Source: Medicago truncatula (taxonomy: Eukaryota > Streptophyta > Magnoliopsida > Fabales > Fabaceae). From it: a stretch of DNA of 64,000 bases. Where the stretch lies: contig NC_053042.1 in assembly GCF_003473485.1 (NCBI RefSeq), positions 39,522,762 to 39,586,761 of the forward strand, written 5' to 3'. The position numbers and the translations under genes are program-made. The notes beneath the pieces were generated by a model. That model saw only the letters and a list, made by a program, of their open reading frames with translations, did no database searches and was not told the origin of the DNA. Shown here piece by piece: positions 1 to 9,493 of this stretch (positions are counted from its first letter, which is position 1; each line of letters begins with the position of its first letter).

Positions 1-680
1 GAAATTTCAATACAAAATAATATTACCCTAATTAACATTCAGTGTCTGAGAAAGGAAAAAGCATGGTCGTGTAAATGTAACATGATATGAATAATGACGA
101 GTTATAAAGTTTAAAACGGGTAAAATTACCGGATGCTCCAACGATATTGCTAGTAGATTTAACAATCGCAAGGAGCTCGGTGCATGCACAGATGGATCCC
201 ACTGAAGAAACAATGGCAAAGTCTTCACAATGCTAATCTTATTTCATAAGTTTCATTTATATGCACATATAAGTTTTTTTAAAATTTTACACGTCAAATC
301 TGCGATCTCATCATTATATGCTACAATATTGTTTTTTACATACTTAATACATAGATATCTAAATAATGTGATGAGATTGGATCTACTTGATAAAAAAAAA
401 TATATGCTATTTTTTTTCCACAAGAAAAATTATATGCCAATTTATTTTGTATATTATATATATCATGTGCATCCCCCTAAAAAAAATTATACCATGTGCA
501 TCGTGATTTCTAAATCATATATTTTATTCTGTTTAATTAAATTATTATATTTGAAAACGTTAAAAAATAACAATGTGTTTCGTAAGTACAACTCATTTGG
601 TTTTTTCTATTATGCAAGGACAATGTTACACAAGGTCAAAGTTCCAATTCTAAACACTTCATTTTCTCACTTTTTTTGTT

Positions 681-760
681 GTCAAGTAGTCTAATGACTA
701 AAACTCACATAATTTAATTATGAAAAAGTGGAGTGTTTGGAGTTCGAATCCCGATCCCTA
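681..760 (+). repeat. tRNA-like (SINE-type) repeat candidate
   Basis: A degenerate pol III A box (tagtctaatgacta, about 687-700) is followed some 40 bases later by a B box (agttcgaatcc, about 740-750), the spacing of a tRNA-derived SINE head. No target duplication or clear A-tail was found, so this is a candidate only. Confidence 0.4.
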
Positions 761-1644
761 CATATAAAATGTGTGTTAAATTACACGATGTTCTGTGACA
801 GTCGTGCAATTGTGTATCGTGCAATTATTATATAGGCAGTTGGATGATTTTTTATACGTTACACGGACGGAATGTGTTTCACATTTGCAACTTGAGAAGT
901 TGAGATTAACATTTCAGCAACTTTGAATATTTTTATTTTATTTTAAAAAAAACTTGAAAATGTTGGTAAACCAAATGTTAGTAAGAGTCTAATATTAGAT
1001 GATAATAGGATATTGTATAACGTATATACGATGTATTCTTATACTTGATGTTTTAAGATTTTAGATAAAATATGATGTTCAATTCTTGTGATTGTTTAAA
1101 GTCTAATATGATGATTTTCGAACTCCCTTATGACTCACAAAGTGATATCTAGAGTATTGGACTCTTGGTTGATTTAATAAGTACAAATTTGTGCCTTCTT
1201 CTTCGTTTTACTCCATTTTATAAAATTTTGTAATGATGTTCAATTATAAGTAAAAATTGAAACATTTTTTAATAAAGATTGATTAAGTGGTTGGGAAAAG
1301 AAGAGCGTACATGATAGTGTGATGATTTTGAATGATGAAATTGAAAAGGAGACTTTCTTCTATAGTGAAAGACATAAATAAATAAATAGAGTTCAATCGC
1401 ACATACATAAAAATGTTTTTTTCTCAAAATGCTAAATTATTTTATTATTAATTTTTTTTATTATTGGAAGAAATCTTTTAATGTGTGCCCTAACACTAGT
1501 CATTTATATTTATATTTGTGACTATATTATTAGAACTCCTTTTGAAAAGGAGTGAAATTACCAGCCGAGATTGACAATAAATTTAGTTGTAATTTGTAAT
1601 AATCTCTATGTAGTTCAAAGCTCAACAACATGCAGAGAGAATAA

Positions 1645-1696
1645 TATACTCCTAATTCTTTTTTTTTTTTTTTGAGAGACTATACTCTTAATTCTT
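1645..1696 (-). mobile_element. tail-only retroposon insertion with target duplication
   Basis: A poly(T) run followed by gagagac (1661-1680) lies between two copies of tatactcctaattctt (1645-1660 and 1681-1696, one mismatch). This looks like LINE-type target-primed insertion that copied little more than a poly(A) tail. Confidence 0.6.
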
Positions 1697-1781
1697 GTCA
1701 GGCTATTCAACTCATCGTGTATTTTTACAAATTGAAGAATAATGACTTTTTTTTTTTTTTTTTTAAATTCAAACATCTTCA

Positions 1782-2361
1782 TTAGATAATAGAAGTGTTA
1801 CAGACAGTAGGAATTGTAATGACAGGAAAAGCATATTCATTCCATGACTTACAACCAACTTGCATAGCATAGCCAACAAGCCTATGTGCTAATGCATTTA
1901 GATCTCTAGAAACATAATTAATAGACATACTATTGAATTCATTCATAAGTACCTTACAATCTAGAATTATCAAAGCAATACAAGCAAGTGAATTTGACCC
2001 TCTAAAACACTCAACAACAGCAAGAGCATCAGATTGGATAATGATGTCCTGAAGGCCTCTTTCCTTAGCTAAATTGAGACACCAACGAATGACTAAAGTT
2101 TCTGCCATGACAGAATCTGTTATCAGCTCCTCTTTCTTGCAAGCTGAGAAAAAAATGTTATCTGGAGCAGTCTTAAACACGCAGCCATAAGTGGCGTATC
2201 CCTCCGGAAAACAACCTGCATCAACCTGGATAATATGAGCATTCTGAACAGGACTAGGAGCAGCTGCAATGGGTTGCTGCCCCTTGGATTTCTTAGCAGG
2301 TACTGTTTGATTAAAATCAACAACAAAATCAAGTGCAGCAGTAGCAACATCAGGGGGAAAG
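1782..2361 (-). pseudogene. LINE ORF2 C-terminus (RNase H-like domain)
   Basis: The minus-strand frame encodes a plant LINE-type RNase H domain. Visible motifs are IIQVDAGCF (first catalytic Asp), MAETLVIRWCLNLA (Glu-containing helix), IIIQSDALAVVECFRG (second Asp) and VSRDLNALAHRLV (terminal helix with Asp and His). The natural ORF end is at 1782, about 17 bases before the poly(A) tail. It continues from the reverse-transcriptase part at 14332 onward, from which the Sirevirus separates it. The codons between 2362 and 2438 belong to the LTR and are not LINE sequence. Confidence 0.88.
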
Positions 2362-2366
2362 GTATT
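2362..2366 (+). repeat. 5-bp target-site duplication, left copy (GTATT)
   Basis: GTATT lies directly before the 5' LTR. The identical pentamer follows the 3' LTR at 14327-14331. Five bases is the usual duplication size for Ty1/copia integrases. Confidence 0.95.
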
Positions 2367-2601
2367 TGTTGGAACAAAATGTGTTTCACAATGAACCTTA
2401 TTAAGTTTTGATGATAACAAGGTATTAAAAATTGTCAATTGGTTATTACTAATAATTGTTCAAGTGTACAGGACCAAAGGCTACTCAAGTTATTTCAATA
2501 GGTCTTGGAAGAACAATGGAAAGAAAAAGAAATTCTGAGCATTTGAAGAAAACTGCTCCTGAAGCTAAACTGCTCCTGAAGCTAAACTGCTCCTGAAGAG
2601 A

Positions 2602-2609
2602 TGACGTCA
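2602..2609 (+). promoter_or_regulatory. TGACGTCA bZIP-type site in the 5' LTR
   Basis: A perfect palindromic TGACGTCA lies about 460 bases upstream of the LTR TATA box, next to the TCAGAAGC repeats. Plant TGA-class bZIP factors bind TGACG cores, so the site may link LTR transcription to stress or defence signals. That role is inferred. The 3' LTR has the same site at 13253-13260. Confidence 0.55.
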
Positions 2610-3062
2610 TCAGAAGCAGAAAGTCATCAGAAGCAATATTTTCATCAGAAGCAAAAGTTTTCATCAGAAGCAATATTTTCACCAGAAGCTACATTTGATC
2701 CTTTAATCAAACTGAAGATTCAAAGTTGCTGATTCTCAATTCAGTCTTATCAAAGAAGAACGAAGAACTGAAAGGGAGGTATCAACAGATATATGGATAA
2801 CACTGAGCACTTGTCTCTCATTAATAGAGTTGACAAAGTACAAGTGTACAACCACTACCTCCACTACTCTGTTTTCTGTCTACGCTACAAGACAAAACAA
2901 CAGCCATGCCTGCAGAATTTGTACAACTCAAGATGGGAATGAATTTGAAGTTTATTCTTCAAAGGACTACACCCAAATCAGGCAAAGGATCACTGGTGGA
3001 TAATCAAAGGATTTCAAACGACTCTTTAGACGTGCTGATTATCTCAACGTCTCTTTCACGCC

Positions 3063-3073
3063 TCTATATAAAG
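3063..3073 (+). promoter_or_regulatory. TATA box of the 5' LTR promoter
   Basis: The sequence ctatataaagg sits in the 3' half of the LTR, about 680 bases before gag, and matches a plant TATA box. Transcription would begin roughly 30 bases downstream near 3100 and set the U3/R boundary. The 3' LTR has the same box near 13714. Confidence 0.7.
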
Positions 3074-3285
3074 GAGTGAAGACTTGAAGATAAAATAGAG
3101 ATATACATAAGTTCAAAAGCGCCAAAACTCTGTCAATTTGATTCTACAAAGCACACTGAATTTCTGCACTGATTTGATACATCTTAGAAATTCAAAGTCT
3201 AGAGTCTTTTCTGTATTGTATTGTGAACACCACTGATTGTATATCAAGTGTTCAATTCAAACTCAATTCTCTGTATTTTTGTTTG

Positions 3286-3374
3286 ATTAGAAGTCTCTTG
3301 CCTGCGTGCTTGAGCATTAGAAGTCTCTTGCTTAGTGCTTGAGCATTGGAAGACTCTTGCGTGTGTGCTTGAGC
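3286..3374 (+). repeat. triple about 30-bp repeat in the LTR leader
   Basis: Three imperfect units (about 3286-3315, 3316-3344, 3345-3374) share attagaagtctcttgc followed by gtgcttgagc. They lie downstream of the predicted start site, so they belong to the transcribed leader. The same triple occurs in the 3' LTR. Confidence 0.8.
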
Positions 3375-3676
3375 ATAGTTTTGTGAAGTCTCATACTTAG
3401 AAAGTATTGAGCAGTTGTAATCTTTGTGATTATAGTGAAATCTCCTTGGAAGTGCAAGGGGGACTGGACTACTTCCGTGTTGTGGAAGGAACCAGGATAA
3501 CTGCTTGTGTCTTTGTCTTTCTTTTCTCTGCTCTGTTCTTTTCCGCTGCAATCTGACTCTGATCATTTCATCAGAAGCAATCAAACTGCTTCTGAAGTTT
3601 TATCAGAAGAAGTATTTTTTAAGAGAAAAAGAAAACACAATTCAACCCCCCCCTTCTTGTGTTTTTCACCTTCAAT

Positions 3677-3688
3677 TGGTATCAGAGC
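3677..3688 (+). promoter_or_regulatory. primer-binding site (initiator tRNA-Met)
   Basis: TGGTATCAGAGC begins two bases after the 5' LTR. It is complementary to the 3' end of plant initiator tRNA-Met and would prime minus-strand DNA synthesis. This is the standard primer site of plant Ty1/copia elements. Confidence 0.92.
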
Positions 3689-3744
3689 TTGCTCTGTTAT
3701 CACAGCACTTAACCGTGTTACAGTTCAAGATCTATTAGAAAAAC

Positions 3745-5982
3745 ATGTCTGGAGATGAGGAATCAGTTACTCCAAAATACACAAGCGTCAAGCATGACTA
3801 TGATACTGCTGACAAGAAAACAGACTCTGGAAAAGCTCCAAGGTTTAATGGAGATCCAGAAGAGTTTTCTTGGTGGAAAACTAATATGTACAGCTTTATC
3901 ATGGGATTAGATGAAGAGTTATGGGACATACTGGAAGATGGAGTTGATGACCTGGATTTAGATGAAGAAGGAGCTGCTATAGATAGAAAAATACATACTC
4001 CTGCTCAGAAGAAGCTTTACAAGAAGCACCACAAAATCAGAGGGATTATTGTGGCTTCTATACCTCGCACCGAATACATGAAAATGAGTGACAAATCTAC
4101 TGCGAAGGCTATGTTTGCTTCTCTATGTGCAAACTTTGAAGGCAGCAAGAAAGTAAAAGAGGCTAAAGCTTTGATGCTAGTTCATCAGTATGAACTTTTC
4201 AGAATGAAGGATGATGAGAGTATAGAAGAAATGTACTCAAGATTTCAAACTTTAGTTTCTGGATTGCAAATACTGAAGAAAAGCTATGTTTCTTCTGATC
4301 ATGTTAGTAAGATTTTGAGAAGCCTACCTTCAAGATGGAGACCCAAAGTAACTGCTATTGAGGAAGCTAAGGATCTAAATACTTTAAGTGTTGAAGATCT
4401 TGTTAGCTCACTCAAAGTGCATGAAATGAGTCTAAATGAGCATGAAACCTCTAAGAAGAGTAAATCCATTGCTTTACCATCTAAAGGAAAGACCTCAAAA
4501 TCTTCCAAAGCCTACAAAGCCAGTGAATCTGAAGAAGAATCACCTGATGGAGATTCTGATGAAGATCAATCTGTAAAGATGGCTATGCTGTCCAACAAGC
4601 TTGAGTATCTGGCAAGGAAGCAGAAGAAATTTTTGAGCAAGAAAGGTAGCTACAAGAACTTCAAGAAAGAAGATCAGAAGGGATGCTTCAATTGTAAGAA
4701 GCCTGGTCATTTCATTGCTGATTGCCCTGATCTTCAGAAGGAGAAGTTTAAAGGCAAATCCAAGAAATCAAGCTTCAACTCCAGTAAATTCAGAAAGCAA
4801 ATCAAAAAGAGTTTGATGGCAACCTGGGAAGATTTGGATAGTGAATCTGGTTCTGATAAAGAAGAAGCTGATGATGATGCTAAGGCAGCCGTTGGGTTGG
4901 TAGCAACAGTATCATCAGAAGCAGTATCAGAAGCTGAATCAGATTCAGAAGATGAAAATGAGGTATATTCCAAAATCCCTAGACAAGAACTTGTTGATTC
5001 TCTAAAAGAACTTTTATCACTGTTTGAACACAGAACCAATGAGTTGACAGATTTAAAAGAAAAATATGTTGATTTGATGAAACAACAAAAGTCAACTCTA
5101 TTGGAACTGAAAGCTTCTGAAGAAGAACTCAAAGGGTTTAACCTCATATCAGCAACATATGAAGATAGACTCAAGAGTCTTTGTCAGAAGCTACAAGAAA
5201 AATGTGATAAAGGTTCAGGCAATAAACATGAGATTGCCTTGGATGATTTTATTATGGCTGGAATAGACAGAAGCAAAGTTGCTTCTATGATCTACAGCAC
5301 ATACAAGAACAAAGGCAAAGGGATTGGATATTCTGAGGAGAAATCCAAAGAATACAGTCTCAAGAGCTACTGTGATTGTATCAAGGATGGATTGAAATCC
5401 ACCTTTGTGCCTGAAGGTACAAATGCTAAAACTGCTGTTCAGTCAAAACCTGAAGCTTCAGGTTCACAGGCTAAGATCACATCAAAGCCAGAGAATCTTA
5501 AGATCAAGGTAATGACAAAATCTGATCCTAAGAGTCAAAAGATTAAAATTCTGAAAAGATCAGAACCTGTTCATCAGAATCTGATTAAACCAGAATCTAA
5601 AATTCCAAAACAAAAGGATCAGAAGAACAAAGCAGCTACTGCTTCTGAGAAAACAATACCAAAAGGTGTCAAACTTAAAGTATTGAATGATCAGAAGCCA
5701 CTCAGCATTCACCCTAAGGTACAAGGGAGGAAAAGTAAAACCTCCAAAGCTAACCCAAAAGGACCCATGAAGATATGGGTACCTAAATCTGAATTGGCCA
5801 AAAATGCAGGTGTGCTTAAGGGCAAGAGAGAAACAAAGGTCATGGTACCTAGACAGCGGATGTTCAAGGCACATGACTGGAGAGAAAGCTTTGTTCCTTA
5901 CCCTTACAATGAAAGATGGAGGAGAAGTGAAGTTTGGTGGCAACCAAACTGGAAAGATCATTGGTACAGGTACTATTGGTAA
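3745..5982 (+). CDS. gag: Sirevirus gag (nucleocapsid polyprotein)
   Basis: The 745-residue Gag would form virus-like particles and package element RNA. The N-terminal part (about residues 28-235) resembles the copia-type Gag/UBN2 region, with motifs such as [22 protein letters not shown] zinc knuckle has Cys314, Cys317, His322 and Cys327. A Leu/Glu/Lys-rich segment (about residues 410-490) looks like a coiled coil. The Lys/Pro/Ser-rich tail carries IWVPKSEL. The start is the first ATG after the primer-binding site. The last 70 or so codons overlap the protease part of pol in a different frame. The ORF is intact, so the protein could be made. Confidence 0.93.
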   Translation: MSGDEESVTPKYTSVKHDYDTADKKTDSGKAPRFNGDPEEFSWWKTNMYSFIMGLDEELWDILEDGVDDLDLDEEGAAIDRKIHTPAQKKLYKKHHKIRGIIVASIPRTEYMKMSDKSTAKAMFASLCANFEGSKKVKEAKALMLVHQYELFRMKDDESIEEMYSRFQTLVSGLQILKKSYVSSDHVSKILRSLPSRWRPKVTAIEEAKDLNTLSVEDLVSSLKVHEMSLNEHETSKKSKSIALPSKGKTSKSSKAYKASESEEESPDGDSDEDQSVKMAMLSNKLEYLARKQKKFLSKKGSYKNFKKEDQKGCFNCKKPGHFIADCPDLQKEKFKGKSKKSSFNSSKFRKQIKKSLMATWEDLDSESGSDKEEADDDAKAAVGLVATVSSEAVSEAESDSEDENEVYSKIPRQELVDSLKELLSLFEHRTNELTDLKEKYVDLMKQQKSTLLELKASEEELKGFNLISATYEDRLKSLCQKLQEKCDKGSGNKHEIALDDFIMAGIDRSKVASMIYSTYKNKGKGIGYSEEKSKEYSLKSYCDCIKDGLKSTFVPEGTNAKTAVQSKPEASGSQAKITSKPENLKIKVMTKSDPKSQKIKILKRSEPVHQNLIKPESKIPKQKDQKNKAATASEKTIPKGVKLKVLNDQKPLSIHPKVQGRKSKTSKANPKGPMKIWVPKSELAKNAGVLKGKRETKVMVPRQRMFKAHDWRESFVPYPYNERWRRSEVWWQPNWKDHWYRYYW
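5771..5982 (+). other. gag/pol dual-frame overlap
   Basis: The pol frame is open from just after a TGA at 5768-5770, while the gag frame stays open to its stop ending at 5982. About 210 bases are therefore open in both frames. Pol lies +1 relative to gag. The protease motif WYLDSG begins at 5843, so any shift must occur before that. The gag codon CTT at 5815-5817 followed by A allows re-pairing to TTA in the pol frame, which resembles the CUU-A step of yeast Ty1. The site assignment is inference. Confidence 0.7.
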
Positions 5983-8900
5983 TTCCTCCATCTCAATTAA
6001 TAATGTGTGGCTAGTAGATGGTCTGAAGCATAACCTATTGAGCATAAGTCAATTTTGTGACAATGGGTATGATGTAACGTTCAGTAAGACCAACTGCACA
6101 CTAGTTAACAAGGATGACAAATCCATTACATTCAAGGGAAAGAGAGTTGAGAATGTCTATAAAATAAATTTCTCTGATCTGGCTGATCAGAAGGTAGTTT
6201 GCCTTCTGTCAATGAATGATAAAAAATGGGTATGGCATAAAAGGTTGGGACATGCTAATTGGAGATTAATTTCTAAAATTAGCAAGTTACAACTGGTCAA
6301 AGGATTGCCTAACATTGATTATCATTCAGATGCACTTTGTGGTGCATGTCAGAAAGGGAAAATTGTGAAAAGTTCGTTCAAATCTAAAGACATTGTATCA
6401 ACCTCCAGACCCTTAGAATTACTCCATATTGATCTTTTTGGTCCAGTTAACACTGCATCCTTATATGGAAGTAAATATGGATTAGTCATTGTTGATGATT
6501 ACAGCAGATGGACTTGGGTAAAATTCATTAAAAGTAAAGACTATGCATGTGAAGTGTTTAGCAGCTTCTGCACTCAAATACAATCTGAAAAAGAATTGAA
6601 AATTTTGAAAGTCAGAAGTGATCATGGTGGAGAATTTGAAAATGAGCCATTTGAACTTTTTTGTGAAAAACATGGGATTCTCCATGAGTTTTCTTCTCCT
6701 AGAACTCCACAACAAAATGGGGTTGTAGAGAGAAAGAACAGAACCTTACAAGAAATGGCCAGAACCATGATCCATGAAAACAACTTAGCTAAACATTTTT
6801 GGGCAGAAGCAGTCAATACTTCATGTTATATTCAAAATAGGATCTATATCAGACCTATGTTGGAGAAAACAGCATATGAACTCTTTAAAGGAAGAAGACC
6901 CAATATCTCTTACTTTCATCAGTTTGGATGTACCTGTTACATCTTAAACACTAAAGACTATCTGAAGAAATTTGATGCCAAGGCTCAAAGAGGAATCTTT
7001 TTAGGTTACTCTGAAAGGTCAAAGGCATACAGAGTGTATAATTCAGAAACACAATGTGTTGAAGAATCTATGCATGTAAAATTTGATGATAGAGAGCCTG
7101 GAAGTAAAACTTCAGAGCAAAGTGAAAGTAATGCAGGTACAACTGATTCTGAAGATGCATCAGAATCTGATCAACCTTCTGATTCTGAAAAGTATACAGA
7201 AGTTGAATCTAGTCCAGAAGCTGAAATCACTCCAGAAGCTGAGTCTAATTCAGAAGCAGAACCTAGCTCAAAAGTACAGAATGAAATTGCTTCTGAGGAC
7301 TTTCAAGATAACACTCAGCAGGTTATTCAACCTAAATTCAAGCACAAATCTTCACATCCTGAGGAGTTAATCATTGGAAGCAAAGATAGTCCTAGAAGAA
7401 CAAGATCACATTTTAGACAAGAAGAGTCTTTAATAGGACTGCTTTCAATAATTGAGCCCAAAACTGTTGAAGAAGCTCTCTCAGATGATGGATGGATATT
7501 AGCTATGCAAGAAGAGCTAAATCAATTCCAAAGGAATGATGTGTGGGATCTGGTACCCAAACCTTCTCAGAAGAACATTATTGGAACAAAATGGGTATTC
7601 AGAAACAAGCTGAATGAACAAGGAGAAGTAACCAGAAACAAAGCCAGACTTGTTGCTCAAGGCTACAGTCAACAAGAAGGCATTGATTACACTGAAACAT
7701 TTGCTCCAGTTGCAAGATTGGAAGCAATCAGGTTACTTCTATCCTACGCAATTAATCATGGCATAATATTATATCAAATGGATGTCAAAAGTGCCTTTCT
7801 TAATGGTGTCATTGAAGAAGAAGTGTATGTTAAACAACCTCCTGGGTTTGAGGATCTTAAGCATCCTGACCATGTTTATAAACTTAAGAAATCACTATAT
7901 GGCTTGAAACAAGCTCCCAGAGCTTGGTATGATAGACTAAGTAATTTCTTAATTAAAAATGATTTTGAAAGAGGACAAGTTGACACAACACTCTTCAGAA
8001 GGACTCTTAAGAAAGATATTTTGATTGTGCAAATATATGTTGATGATATAATATTTGGTTCTACTAATGCATCTATTTGCAAAGAATTTTCTAAGTTAAT
8101 GCAGGATGAATTTGAAATGAGTATGATGGGAGAATTGAAATTCTTTCTGGGAATTCAAATCAACCAAAGTAAAGAAGGAGTATATGTTCATCAAACAAAA
8201 TATACAAAGGAGCTTCTGAAGAAGTTCAAGCTAGAAGACTGTAAAATGATGAACACTCCAATGCATCCAACCTGCACCTTAAGCAAAGAAGATACTGGAA
8301 CAGTAGTAGACCAGAAGCTTTACAGAGGTATGATTGGTTCTCTGTTATACCTCACTGCATCTAGACCTGATATTTTATTCAGTGTATGCTTGTGTGCAAG
8401 ATTTCAATCAGATCCTAGAGAATCTCATTTAACTGCAGTTAAGAGAATCTTCAGGTATCTGAAAGGAACAACTAATCTTGGACTCCTGTATAGGAAATCC
8501 CTAGATTATAAGTTGATTGGATTCTGTGATGCTGATTATGCTGGTGATAGGATTGAAAGAAAATCAACCAGTGGAAATTGTCAATTCCTGGGAGAGAATC
8601 TGATATCCTGGGCAAGCAAAAGACAAGCAACTATTGCTATGTCTACAGCGGAAGCAGAGTACATTTCAGCTGCAAGTTGTTGCACACAACTACTTTGGAT
8701 GAAACATCAGTTGGAAGACTATCAGATCAATGCTAACAGTATTCCCATTTATTGTGATAATACTGCTGCTATTTGTTTGTCAAAGAATCCAATTCTACAT
8801 TCAAGAGCCAAGCATATTGAAATCAAACACCATTTTATCAGAGACTATGTTCAAAAAGGAATTTTAGATATACAATTCATTGATACTGAACATCAATGGG

Positions 8901-8983
8901 CTGACATATTTACAAAACCTTTGTCTGTTGAAAGATTTGATTTTATTAAGAAAAATTTGAACATGCATTTTGTGTCTGATTGA
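5804..8983 (+). CDS. pol: Sirevirus pol (protease, integrase, reverse transcriptase, RNase H)
   Basis: The polyprotein cleaves Gag-Pol, copies RNA to DNA and integrates it. Numbering is from the first ATG, although expression probably needs a frameshift from gag. Visible domains are: aspartic protease with [13 protein letters not shown] (Asp17); GAG-pre-integrase region with WHKRLGH (Trp144) and CGACQKGK; integrase catalytic triad Asp210, Asp273, Glu309, with exactly 35 residues between the last two; reverse transcriptase with [16 protein letters not shown] and YVDD at 745-748; RNase H with CDADYAGD (Asp909) and STAEAEYIS. The C-terminus ([11 protein letters not shown]) is typical of copia. 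There are no internal stops or missing catalytic residues. Confidence 0.95.
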   Translation: MQVCLRAREKQRSWYLDSGCSRHMTGEKALFLTLTMKDGGEVKFGGNQTGKIIGTGTIGNSSISINNVWLVDGLKHNLLSISQFCDNGYDVTFSKTNCTLVNKDDKSITFKGKRVENVYKINFSDLADQKVVCLLSMNDKKWVWHKRLGHANWRLISKISKLQLVKGLPNIDYHSDALCGACQKGKIVKSSFKSKDIVSTSRPLELLHIDLFGPVNTASLYGSKYGLVIVDDYSRWTWVKFIKSKDYACEVFSSFCTQIQSEKELKILKVRSDHGGEFENEPFELFCEKHGILHEFSSPRTPQQNGVVERKNRTLQEMARTMIHENNLAKHFWAEAVNTSCYIQNRIYIRPMLEKTAYELFKGRRPNISYFHQFGCTCYILNTKDYLKKFDAKAQRGIFLGYSERSKAYRVYNSETQCVEESMHVKFDDREPGSKTSEQSESNAGTTDSEDASESDQPSDSEKYTEVESSPEAEITPEAESNSEAEPSSKVQNEIASEDFQDNTQQVIQPKFKHKSSHPEELIIGSKDSPRRTRSHFRQEESLIGLLSIIEPKTVEEALSDDGWILAMQEELNQFQRNDVWDLVPKPSQKNIIGTKWVFRNKLNEQGEVTRNKARLVAQGYSQQEGIDYTETFAPVARLEAIRLLLSYAINHGIILYQMDVKSAFLNGVIEEEVYVKQPPGFEDLKHPDHVYKLKKSLYGLKQAPRAWYDRLSNFLIKNDFERGQVDTTLFRRTLKKDILIVQIYVDDIIFGSTNASICKEFSKLMQDEFEMSMMGELKFFLGIQINQSKEGVYVHQTKYTKELLKKFKLEDCKMMNTPMHPTCTLSKEDTGTVVDQKLYRGMIGSLLYLTASRPDILFSVCLCARFQSDPRESHLTAVKRIFRYLKGTTNLGLLYRKSLDYKLIGFCDADYAGDRIERKSTSGNCQFLGENLISWASKRQATIAMSTAEAEYISAASCCTQLLWMKHQLEDYQINANSIPIYCDNTAAICLSKNPILHSRAKHIEIKHHFIRDYVQKGILDIQFIDTEHQWADIFTKPLSVERFDFIKKNLNMHFVSD

Positions 8984-9493
8984 AAAATTGCTTGCCTCTG
9001 AATAAGAAGTTTGGTTCTGAAGTTTATTCAGAAGCATTTTGGTTCATCAGAAGCTCTTAATTGAGGTTCTGAGGAAAATGTGCTTCTGAAGATGACGTCA
9101 GCACTAAAACTTCAGAAGTGTTATTCTTTGCTTCTGAATAGCTTGGTTAGTGGGAACGGTGGAAGTTACTTTATGTAACAGCTGTCTCATTACCCAAAAG
9201 GTAGTTTTCTGAAGAGTCTCTGACGTGGTTTATTTGTATTGGAGTATAACAAAAAGGGCAATGATGTTTTATTCGCTTTTTAACATACTTACACGCGCCC
9301 CCAATTTGTCATTAATGTTGTGTTTGTTTGTCCCCTCTGAATTACAAACGTTTTAATAAAAACACTAAGTCATTTCACACACTTCTCACTTCACAACAAA
9401 CACTTTCTATTTTCTTCTCAACCCTCTGCGAACGTAAGCGCATTCTCTCAACCTCTCAAAAACTCTTTAGAACCCTAAAACCACTTCATATCA
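8984..9493 (+). other. non-coding leader between pol and the third ORF
   Basis: These 510 bases hold at least seven TTCTGA or TCAGAA hexamers in either orientation and a second TGACGTCA (9093-9100). The last 130 bases are C/T/A-rich with gaaccctaaaacc, and look like an ordinary plant 5' leader. Sireviruses express the ORF after pol from spliced or subgenomic RNA, and this stretch could hold the acceptor or promoter. Which one applies cannot be read from sequence alone. Confidence 0.5.

Larger units (their letters stand above)
1..1733. other. AT-rich intergenic spacer
   Basis: No convincing gene was found. Open frames here (for example 230-694) are low-complexity, rich in Phe, Tyr, Lys and Ile, and show no family motif. 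The stretch holds a tRNA-like SINE candidate near 681-760 and a poly(T) tail-only insertion at 1645-1696. Confidence 0.7.
2367..3674 (+). repeat. 5' long terminal repeat
   Basis: The LTR is 1308 bp, starts TGTTGGAAC and ends CACCTTCA (TG...CA termini). It holds a 17-bp unit repeated three times (about 2551-2597), a TGACGTCA site, about five TCAGAAGC or near-identical units (2609-2690), a TATA box and a downstream triple of about 30-bp units. Short ORFs inside it recur in the 3' LTR and show no protein family, so they are not called genes. Confidence 0.95.

Noticed and set aside
230-694. 154-codon plus-strand ORF
   Set aside because: Phe/Tyr/Ile/Lys-rich low-complexity translation of AT-rich DNA with no motif or homologue I recognise; it runs into a SINE-like repeat.
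1782-2438. Single 218-codon ORF as an independent RNase H gene
   Set aside because: Its first 26 codons are LTR sequence; the real frame continues from the LINE beyond the Sirevirus.
2485-3758. Small ORFs in the 5' LTR, repeated at 13136-14394
   Set aside because: They exist in both LTR copies because the DNA is duplicated. They overlap promoter repeats and resemble no protein family.
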